From Stichopus chloronotus (lineage: Eukaryota > Echinodermata > Holothuroidea > Aspidochirotida > Stichopodidae): a stretch of DNA of 64,000 nucleotides. Within the stretch, counting starts at the first letter, position 1, and the number at the start of each line of letters is the position of its first letter. The stretch is taken from positions 7,877,252-7,941,251 of the forward strand of contig CM037830.1 of assembly GCA_021234535.1 (NCBI GenBank). The letters are read 5' to 3'. This document shows positions 27,601 through 39,600 of the stretch, one piece after another. Position numbers and translations under genes: made by a program. The notes beneath the pieces are model-generated. The model was given only the letters and a program-made list of their open reading frames with translations. It ran no database searches and was not told where the DNA came from.

Positions 27601-30600
27601 ACAGTGAGGGACAGTTTCTGTATCTGGACTGTAACTTTGCACCTTAAAATGAAACCCCAAATTTGGTAACTTACCTAGTAATGCTCCCAAAACGACGAAT
27701 CTCTCTAACGGAAGGTCTAGCATTTTCGCAAACTCTTCAAGGTGAAACTGCTGCGATGATATTTCTCCTCTCATCGACAATTTGAAACGGTGAGATGAAA
27801 ATAGCTGCGGTGGGTTAAAGAATGCAAACTCTGCACCCTGAGTCATGACAGCATGCCCTCCACTTTGGTAAAGAAAATTCATGATTTCTCTACTGTGGTC
27901 ATGTGTGCTGATAATGCACGAAATTCCACACTGTCTCAGCGCTAGGCGGATACAGGTATCTGAGACAGAAAAAGAAAAGATCACAAATTAAAAATAAATG
28001 TATAAGGCCTACCATCATCCTTCTCAACTATCTGTAACATGTAACATCACAAATAGGATTCACTTTGAAATGAAACCACTCCATCAGCCCTATCCAAACA
28101 CACCAAATTGACAACCCTCAGAATTGCTACTTGCCTTGAAATAAAACATGTACAGTGTAGTTACCTAAAACCCATCTAGATACTGTATGCCTGCTTTTAA
28201 CTATCACACTGCTTTTACACCAATCTGAATCAATAATTATGCAAGTTTGAAGCTGAAACAACATTAATGTCTTGAGATGCCATGTTAAAATTTATTGCCG
28301 AGAGTAAAAGACACATTTGAAAGTAACTTGATGTCTGTTGGTTTAAATCTTCACATAACATTTACAGAAGACAGCACCAATCATCTTTAATACACACCAC
28401 AACATTTCATTCCTTAGAAAGTAAACTTGAGATAGTCCTAAACTATGCAGGAACATTGTTCTTATGTTACTTTGACCTCAAAATAACCTTGGATGGATGA
28501 ATGCAAACCAATATAGACCACAACCTATACACATCAAAGGCTACTACTGTGCCTTCATGCCCTATTATAAAGATCAAACAACTTCCACATCCTGAACTGT
28601 AAGCAGTACTTTACAAGCATAACTTTACAAGCACTTGTCTCTCACACAGACACAAACACACTCATCGCCTTACATAGATCCCGTATGGCAGGAACTTCAA
28701 TCGGCTTATCCACTGCCAATACAAGTAGCAAATGTAGACCTTACAAGTTATACCACATTCCTCAATATTACTACCTGCGCCTCGGACCAGCAATAAGCAC
28801 ACAGATTGGCTTTGCAGAGTTACTGAGCATTTGACATTTGCCTGCAGGTACAGTAAAGACTGGAGTTGATCCACCTCTGATTTCAAAGATTACATTAATA
28901 CAGGCTTTTCTTTCCTGAGAGACAGACAGCATTGACTAATGATTCACAAGTCTACTCAAACCAGCATTTTACTAGACAGGCTTTGTAGTTTTACTGATAT
29001 TTACTTTACAAGTATAAGGCTTGCAGAACCCATGTAGGTTGACCTAAAATTACCTTTGACCTCCCTGAAAGCAATAAGAGGCATCAATAAGGTCTATAAA
29101 CTGTACTTATGGACCTACCAAAACAGCCCAGACACCTTAAACTTACAAAGATGTCATGTTTGTGAGTGTCCTTTGGCCTCTGATGACCTCCAACCACTTT
29201 TGACCTCCACAAAAACAATAGGTTACTGTCCACTGATTAAAATGCCCACAAAGTGATTAATATGTGATAAGCAATATGTGGTTTTGATCGTAAATACGCC
29301 TATCATTGCTGTTTTAGTTGTGTGTCAGATCTTCAGAATTTCTTCTAGTTTGGCCATTTATCCATCAACATGTACAAAGCAGGTACCACGAAATATCATG
29401 AATTTTGTCGACCAACTCAATGAGCCTCTTCAAGCTTTTTCCCTTGTCGTCGACATCAGATGACTTTTGCCCCATCCCGCAGATCTCCAAATTAATGACA
29501 GACTTTATATATACAGGTACTGTCAAGTACAAGCCAAATGTGAACATAGCAACTGTTTCTTCTTGATATATAATAGCTACAGCATTCATTGACTATGATC
29601 TGCAGCATTGTCTCTTCCAATTTTAAAGCTCTACATGGATGTCTGATGTACGCACACATGAATGCAGACACTTACAAAATCAAATGCAATGACATCCCAT
29701 CATGGCTGCACAGCTTCCATTTAACATTCGAAACCAGGAATGGGTAGAAATCAAAAATGTGACAATCATTTAGTTTTCAAGAAGTTGCAGTAACTCCTAA
29801 TGGAACACAGACTGCACCGAAACAAGTCTGAACACAGTACAGGTATTTCATGCGCCAGTGATCTCCTGCTGCGTGCAAGCTACTGTAACCTAGGGGCACT
29901 CTGTATCAATACAATGAAACATATATCGCTTGATGCAGTGCCTCTAACATTTGTCCCGAACCATGGAGCTCCATACTCGAACATACTCAGCTGCACTGCA
30001 TGCCCAATGCTGTACAATGATTCCATTTTTAATTTGCCTACTTTCTCTGCAGCAACTGACTCCCCTTCCATGTAAAATGTGCATGAAGCTTGGCTCAAAG
30101 CCAAACTCTCTTGTAGCAGCCACTCACATGTCATACCATGGCTTGTGGTCTGACTAATTTTGAGTCACCTTGATGCAAGTTGAGTTCAAACCCTCCAGAT
30201 CAACTCTCACTGATACTGCTGTATTTCCAATTACAATACATCACTGTACACATTCACTGGATCACCGATGACGACAGGCAAACCGGAGCATGAAAAATGC
30301 TCTACAATGTAATACTGTCCATGTGTGAGACATACAGTATCATACAATGGAATCCTTCTAGATTGTGCTTGTTGAAAATTTCCATGAGCCTTCTCCTTGA
30401 AAGCAGCTAGCCTTGTCTTACAAAAAGCAAAACGAGCAGAGATTGTGACAATACTTACTGAAGGGTTGCTTGAAATTATATCTACTATTTTGCTTGTCAC
30501 ACACGAACACAGAACACCAGCATACCACAAACACCATCACACCAATTGCAACTTCAATAACACAGCAATCCTTTTAAGTCCATCCTGGTATAAGTAATTA

Positions 30601-33600
30601 CAAAGATTTAAAACTTTTTTTCCTTTTTGCTTGATTTTACTTTTGAATATAATGAATGAACGACAAAACAATTGCTATTTTCATTTTTCACTCACATTAT
30701 TTTTTATTCAACCTACTCTGTAAGTTCTGGTTGTACTAGGACATTGATCATTCCCTCAAACAATGAATGGTTGGGTACCCTGGAAGCAAAATGCTCCAAA
30801 CTCATATTATGCCATATCCTTAAACATGTATTGATATCCAGGGTGAGGCTCCCCAACCCACCATTTAGTGTAGAGTACAGGTATCCTTAAAAAACACAAC
30901 TGGCCGTTTGTGGACGTGCTCAAATTCAGTTAGTTTTATGGAAACATAGTACATTTTTCCACTGATACATTACACAGTGTTCATCTCTTGACAGTTGTGT
31001 ATAACTTGATCATCAGACCAAGCACTTTTTCAGAAGTGCTTCTCAGTTTTTGCAAAAAAAAAAAAAAATTCCTTAATGCACAGTCAGATGTATGTGTAGC
31101 TTTTGCTCACCTTTTGAAATCAACACTGAAAAGTGCACACAACAAAAAGCTTTGACTTTGAGGACAAGTAATATATATGCTGGTAAATGACAGGATGGGG
31201 TACATATTTGTCTGATGTATGGTAGAAACAACTCAACAAACAGACACTTTTTGGCTTCCCACTGTCATCAAAGCCACAAAAATGTCACAGACTTTTTTTG
31301 GGCAACTTTGTGCTAACAACAAGAATTTAAAAATACTGTGTTGTTTCGATGAAGCAGCCCACAATACTGTAGTTCCCATATACGCAAAAGGATTTGGGCT
31401 ATGACGTGCAGTCTGACTCTTACAAAATATTGTAATCAACGAGGTCCATCATCATTCTATACATGCAATCAGTCTAAACTTCCTTTTTTTGTTTATACAG
31501 TATATTGATTTGATTCATTCATTCACACATGTACAAGTGACGTAATTATAGAGGTAATTAATTGCAGAAACTATTAATTAGCAGTATATGAAAGGGATGT
31601 TTTATCCTCTGAGCTTGAGGTGACATCCAAAAGAGAGTAAAGTTACACAAAGTAAGAATGAACATAAGGTAGATTAAGAAAAGCAAAATTTAACCTGTAA
31701 TTCAATAGCGGAAACTGTAAATGGGAAAAAAAAAACAACCATGGGAGAAGGATGAAAGTGGAGGAGAGAGGAAGGAGGAGGAGAGTCGATGTAGGAAAGT
31801 CAAAAGAGGAAGTGATATAGAGAAGATATTCTACATCAATTGTAATAGACGAAAAAAAAAACAAAATTGGAGATGAAGGGACTCGTTACTATGCCAACTG
31901 ATTAGTTTGTAGAAGAAAAGTGTGGATATGGAATGGAGTTGGGGTATTTAGTACCATGTAGTTGATAAAAAAAAAAAAAATCAGTATTGCTATTACATTT
32001 CCCCAAGATGTGTCTGTATTTTTTTTATAAGGTTTTCACAGTTTGACTGCACTGACCTCATTTGACCTTCACCAAAAACAGAGAAGATCCTGAACTCAAT
32101 GTACAGTTGATGATGTATGCACTAAATACACGATGACTCCAAGCATGCTTTTAAAGTTTTTCACACATTGACTTCCACTGGCCATAAGACGTCCAAGACA
32201 AAGTTGGCAGTGCAGCATGATTATCTTGATACTGCTTTCAAACTTGACTTGCATGAGCACACATCAGGTCAATATAACACACACAATTGTGGTAACACAA
32301 AGCAGAACTGTATGGTCAAGACTTACACTTCAGGAAAATGAAACTAACTGTAAAATGTTGCACATTAATGTGAAAAAAAAACATCAGAAAGCTTTCCTGT
32401 GTTCTGGTATTGTGGTTTGACAACAAATCACATACATGACATGAGTCTCAATTCATGAAATGTACTGTGAATACAAGGTTTTTCAGTTTCACATCTCAAA
32501 ACCTAAAATGACCTTTACGAAAAATGCTGCGTGGATTTTACATTCACTGTGGCTTAACCCAACATGTATAACATCAGTCAAAGCTTGCGTTCTTGAGATA
32601 TACAGTATTCCACTGCAGGTGTTCAGTTTGATCTCTGCTGACCTTTAATGACCTTTGACCCCATCAAACACCAGGATTCTCACACTCGTGGTACATGTAT
32701 ACTGTACTGTACCAAGTACAGAATGCCATTAGTCCAAACTTTCCCTATACGATGTATTGTGTTTGCAAGGTTTCATATTGTGACCTCTGCTGACCAAACA
32801 GGACCTTTGGTTAACTTCAACACCAAAAAAAAAAAAAAAAAATAGGGATCTTTAACTCTAAATGATGCATACACAAATTAAGCTATGACATCAGTCCAAG
32901 TTTTCCTTCTTGCAATATTGTGTTTCCAACATGTTATCAAATACCTCAGGTTTACGTTAAATAACCTTTGACCTCCACCAAAAACAACAGGATTCTTGCA
33001 ATTAATGTGCTTAAACCACATACCAAATAGGAGCACAAACCTTAACTTCTTGAGGTACGGTACTGTGTCAAGTTTACAAGCAAATTTCACAAACAAACAT
33101 ACTCTACATACACATGAACACACACACATACATACACATGTACAGAACGTAAATGTGACTGCACAGGTTTGGTTATCATCAAAAGGTCGAGAGGGAGGAG
33201 GACTTTCTTATGACAAAGTCTCACCATCCTCTGAGGGTGAGGGTGTGTTAAGTTCACAAAAGCTGGGGATTGAACATGGTGAGTTACCGCAAAAAGATTC
33301 TTACTAACATCTTTACTAGGATTATTGTACTACACAGCTAGACTGTGGACTGCTACGGTAGCTTCCGTACATTTCTCTAGTGGACTCCAAGTTTGTGACG
33401 ATTCCCTCACCCAACATAACAGTAGCTAAACTGTACCTACTCAGTGCTTCTCACAATGTACATGCAGCATTCATACCAAAACCAAAGAGAAATGAAAGGG
33501 AAATGCTATGTCCAACTTGAAAAGTCCATGGGAGCCCATTCTGTTACTTGCTACGACCACAGCAGGTATCGCTAATTCTGCACGATGATGCCACACAATA

Positions 33601-36600
33601 ACCATACATTGTAAAATGCTAAACAGCAATACAATTTCAGCAAACTGCCATGAGCATATCACATTACCAAATCCTGTTAATAAGAGTGATGTTTGTAAAA
33701 TTTTCTGAATGAGCAATAAAAGAAAACAATCCATGCATTTTAAGAATTAGGAAGGGGGGGGGGGGAGGAAGAGAGGGCTGGGTGGGATGAGTCCCTGTGT
33801 CTGAGCAAAGGTCTATCGCATTCACTAGTAGTTTATAGTTGAGAGTAAAGACATCAAATACCATACCATGGAACACTAACAAATGAGCTATCTATAAACA
33901 CTGATGACAACATACAAAAGGTTAACATTTTTGTCATTTTGTGCGGTGTGTGTTGCTGACTGCAGTACTGTATATAGTACAGTGTCAACTCATTAGTAAT
34001 TAAACACATTACTTTGTACACTACTTTGTGGTCAAGGTTTGTGCAGCGTCATGTACGGTAGTTCCACAGTACTGTCTGCCATTCTCTTGAAAAGAAAACC
34101 TTCAAATAATATTGGCATGAAAAGTTGATGGTATTAATGGAATGCAAAAGAAACAAGTAAAAATCATCTCTGGAATACTAGGGATGAAAGCATACTGCAT
34201 GTATACATGAGTTTCTTTTGTTACAAAAGTGACTTGACCTACACCATGAATACAGAAAATTCTTGCACATCATGTGATTGATTAAAGTTTTGAAAAACAG
34301 CTGTGCTACTTACTGTAAAAGAAAGGCATTCAACCACCTTTCATTAGATGTAATGAAGATGTCTCTATAATCTTTACATTAACTGTTTGATCGTGGCCTT
34401 GCACTTTTGATGCAGTACATTTGTGGGAAGAAACTGTTGTGCAATGATCACAAGTTCAGGGAAAGTCATTTCATGTAATGCTATTTATTGCCTGCACAAT
34501 TCACTGTTTCCCAGAAAGAACTTTTACACCAGAAGAAAATACATTGGGAACACATGAAACTGACTGAGTGACAATGCGACTGAGGATCTGAAAGTGAGCG
34601 ACATTACTAATCAATCAAAAAATGACAGCGTAAAACTTGATTGTAATTGTGGCGACCCAAGTACTATTTTGACACATTTCAAAAAACGATTGTCACAGAC
34701 TACTAATGCTGTCAGACCTTTAATACTACTGTAAAATACATTAAAGTGAACAGCCAGACGACCAGTGCTTGTAAAGTACATAACTGCTGTGCTTAAGTTT
34801 ATAGGATTGTGTGTGTATCGTAAAAGCAGAGAGACTAAGATTACGTTTGATGTGAAGTTTTTCTTAATTTAGAAATGTACAGACAATGTTGTCCATCATA
34901 ATACAAAATACATAATTCAACAAATGAAGATGAGTGGCTACTTTGAAAAGTCACGGAAATGGCATAAAAATAGTTAAAACAAGAATTACTGAAACTGAAT
35001 GTACGGTAAGCGCCTACATAAAATGCACCAGTACAGGTCTCACTTGTGTACAGTACATCAAAAACACACTAAAGTACTTACTCAAAGTTGCCTCCCTTTG
35101 ATCTGTAATGGGGATTGTAGTAGTTTGTGAAATGAACCACTCTACTTACACAATACCTACACTACAAACTGATCACGTCATTATGGTTTCAGTGATAAGC
35201 TGTTTGGACCAATTACTGACTCATTTTACTATTATACTTGCCATTGGCTTGCTCTAAGACGTACACTTGAAGTTGAGTGAACTTCATTCAGAAGTTGTAA
35301 AGTAAAACTCTGAGTGAAAATCCATTGGAATTTTGTTTATATCTTTTACTGTTTTTGAGATATATGACTTTTCGAAGTTTGAGAAAAATGCAAAACAGAT
35401 GACGTGGAGTGTTGCAAAGTGTCAGTATTTTTTTTGTTAAGCCTATGCAATTTGCCTATTAACTACTTAATTACTGAATTTCACATTGGTTAAGTGGTAT
35501 CGATATTTTTAAAGAAAATACATGCTTCCATACCAAAACCCTCCGGGCATACAACATTCTCAAATGTCCTCCAAATAAAGGTTACATACACAAAGGATTA
35601 ACATAAGACATATCATAGGAGTCCATCTCTTGATGTCACAAATTTGCATACTTAGCCAATGTTTATTCACGATGCAGCTGTGAGATGCTGATTTGCCTGT
35701 AAATTGGTCACTCCTTGACAGACTTTGTGGCTATTTTCTATATTTTCAGTGCTGGATGCACCCAATACTCCAAAATGTCACTTTAATGTCACACGATCTT
35801 TAGGAGCAACTTCTGTGCGCAAACAGAGGACAAAATAAAATATTTGAAAACAACACAGGATTACATGATTTATGATCAGACCTCCCAAAACCCTTCATGG
35901 TGAATACTGTATCTGAGGCAAGTAACATGAAAACATTACAAAAGCAGACCAAAAAAATTGTCGAAAATTCAAAAAGACCTAAGTGTTGCAATGTCACTGT
36001 ACAAGCTTTGGCCAAATTTATGTACAATTATTGTCTCATAGATGCAATTTAGCAAAGTTATCAAATTTATGGTACTGACTAGTCAATATTCCAAGCCACC
36101 CCAACCCTTCCCTACACATACAACACTATTAAGTAGGCTACATAATTATCTGAAAGAAAGTACACACCACAATTCTGTTCAAAACGCTGGCATGTTTTAA
36201 ATGAACGTTTCAGTGATTACAGCCTAGTGAGCAAAACTGCTGGTGGCACCTTCTTCCCCCCCCCTCTCCCATCAGGTCTCTTACCATAAATCCATAATGC
36301 AGGGTTTGCAGTAAACTGGGAGATACTGTAAGGCAATTCTCTCCCAAAAAACAGACATCCTCCTCCCATAAACATGTTTGATGAATGAATAGTGTTTGTC
36401 TTTTTTTCCTCACAATTCATTTCCATAGAGAGGCATTCCCAATTCCTCCTATCACCTTAATTGAAAAGTTTGTGCAAACACTGCCAAAATGTGCATTCAA
36501 AAGCAGGGATTAAAATGAGAAAAAAAAAGAGAAAAAAAAAAGCTTAGACAAAATGAACAAACTGAACAAAATGGCTATAGCTGTCTATTATTCAATTGGA

Positions 36601-39600
36601 CATTGCACCATGGCCAAGGGTAAGATAACCATGGCTATTGCCTATTGGTGCCATCGGTATTGTGAGTCAGGCTGCAAGTCAGCATGTGTGGTGGTTTTCT
36701 CCTCTTAAAAGAATGACTGAACTGGCTTATTGTAGATAAAGTTCTGCACATAACATATATTGACACATACTATACTGTAGTGCAACATCAAAAAGCCATC
36801 ACGACTACATTCACCTCAGCAGCGATTGTGGTTGTGTTGGTATGATCATCATACCAACATTAGCATGTCTGGCCTTATGACCTTAACATTCATATTATAA
36901 ATACTAACAAGTAATGGGGCAGTATATGATAATGCAGTACGTATACCATACAGTACATAAAGTCCATAAACCTCATATTTTTTGTTGTTGCAACTTCCGC
37001 AGTTTCCCTTCCATCTGGAAATGGCTAAATCTACTGTAGCCTATTCTTGGAATTGATTAAAGCTGTCATTACCAGCAGCCTGTCCAGGCTTCAGGCTGGA
37101 ATATACAGCATGGATAGTACTGATAACGTTGTATTGCAGTAACACAGTCCTCTACCATGAGCAGAGTTACAGCATGAAAATTTGACCCAGTAGTTTCAGA
37201 ATTCAAAAAAAGGCTTTACTGTAAGTCTCAAGTTCCGTTTGATCTTGAATCAAATCAATGACCCCAAAACTACAAAGCCAAAGGCCGGACAATTTTCAGG
37301 AGTCCCTTTTCCAGAAATAAAGCAAACATTAAGAGTAAACAAATCAACAAAATGGTTCACAATAGATATATAATTTATTCAGCCAATTGCATAAAAATGT
37401 ACACAATGGAAATTGTATGAACACAGGAGCTCTAAACGAATACAAAACATGAAACGATATGAAGGCGGACATGAAGAATAGGCGAGTCTTAAATTCTAAA
37501 ACAATGATAAAAGGAACGATGATAGAACAGTGCAAAGATTGCGCTCAAGAAATTAGTGTATAAAAAAAAAGATGAACATAAAACGACATAAAAAAGTACC
37601 CTAAAGGATGCGCACACATATCACCATGGCTTGTAAAAAAAAATGTAACTTATCGGCTATTATACACATTAAAATAGCTGAAGGAGATTTAACAGTCGTT
37701 CAGTCATTCAAGACAAGTAAACATGCCTGCGGACAACCAAACCCACTCCTTCTAGTTGTCTAGTGGACAAGTATCTCTTTGACGGAAAGTTCCCCCATTG
37801 AAGTGGCAAGTTTGTTGGAATCATCCTTCATTCACAGTAGAGTACGATGTTAACAATAGATTAATTTTCCATTTTGTATGAACCATTTTGTGCAGGAAAC
37901 AAATTTGAATGATTGGAGTTCTCAAGAACTGTTCAATCCAAAAATTTAAACTAGATCTCGGCTTGCCCCTTGTTTTCTGTTCAGACAGGAAAAATGTATT
38001 TCAAAGCAACTATGGGAATTTTGCAAAACATAACTACTGTCGTGACACTAATGCTCAGATGCAACAAATCATTCACACAATATGATACGTACTGTAGGGG
38101 GGTTTCTTTACAGGATGTGTACCAATTTTATGTGCAGTATATGTATCATCATGTGCACATCAGTACCGATATTTGTCAAAGAACTGGTACAGACCACGTG
38201 TTCGTAGTGAGAAAAACAAGAGGTTCTGGTACAAGTCGCCACTCATCAATAAATTTTTCAGTCACGTGATCTGACATTACATTGAAATACATTACTTACA
38301 AATTATATCGTTACATAAAATTGTTGAAAACTTGTTTTGTTGAAACTTTCTCCAGGGATACAAAGTCGCTGTCAATGCCGCTTATATAAACAAACGTAAC
38401 TTTCATGATACTATCACACACAACTGTATGTGCATTGTATAGTACTTTCACAGCTGGAAGAAAGTGAGTCACTGTGTTATTTCAACAGGAATATTTTACC
38501 TGTTGTTCACCACCTCAGTTCCAAGCTAAACAAGCTGTTTTTGCCCTGCCCCACAGACCCCAGTGTAGAATGCCTGACAGCCTCGAAGTGAATGATATTG
38601 TGTATAAGTTCATAGCACAATTTATTAACCTTACTTCAAGCGATTTTGGAGAGCCAATCATCAGTTTATAATGCAAGTGGCAGGCAGGACTTATGCCGGA
38701 CTTAATTGGATGCAAGGCCAGGAACGTTGCTTATGATCATGCAACACAGAATTCCCAATCCAACATTCCAACTTAGAGTATGGATTTATGTGAATGAAAT
38801 TTGCATTATTCATAGGGTCAATTCAGTGATGCAAAGTGTTCTCGTTTGTCGCAATCCATGTCGAGGTTAGCGCTTAGTGCTTGCCCCTCTCTATTGTTGC
38901 AGTTAGGGTTGCCAGTTTGGCATTTGAAATGCAAAGATAGCCAAATTTGGTGTTTTTTTTTTTTCAACCTTTGTGGGACAGTAAAAATTAAAAGTGCACA
39001 CCAAATGGCATTTTGGGGTCCTAATCAAAACTATAAAGCACCCACAAAAGTGCTCATAACTCGAAAACGGAAGGAGATACAGACTTTTCCTTTCGGGGAG
39101 GGCATTTCAAAAAGTATTTTGACTATGTTCTTTCCATCTGTAATAATTCTGTGCTAATCAGAGTTAATCCAACAGAGTTATGAGTGTGACGTTCCACGAA
39201 TTTCTCTTACAACACATTTCTGATGTAGATTTTTGGCTGGAATTGTCATAAATTGTTCACTGGGGGTATTATGACAATGAGCACTGTTTAATATAGACCG
39301 ATCAGGAGCAGTTCAGCTATATAAAAGTTGCCGACTTTGTGCTCAATGATCGTAAAAAACAATTTTGGAACATTTTAAACTTTGTTTCTATTTTTTAAAA
39401 ATTCCAAGCAACCTGATCAGTTAGGCCCACGTAGCATGCTTGAGCAGCTATAGTCTACATACGATAGTAAATATCATTATATGTATCCCCAACGGCAACT
39501 CGTAGTCACGATTCAACTGAAGGTTATAAAAAATGTCTTGAATAAAATGCAGGGCGGCTGCAGAAAAAACAGCTTATCTTTGTTGTTGTTGTTTTTTGTT

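Noticed and set aside
32040..33170. Calling the TGACCTTTGACCT motifs functional PPAR response elements
   Set aside because: They sit in a dispersed repeat and nothing in the sequence shows binding; kept only as a hypothesis.
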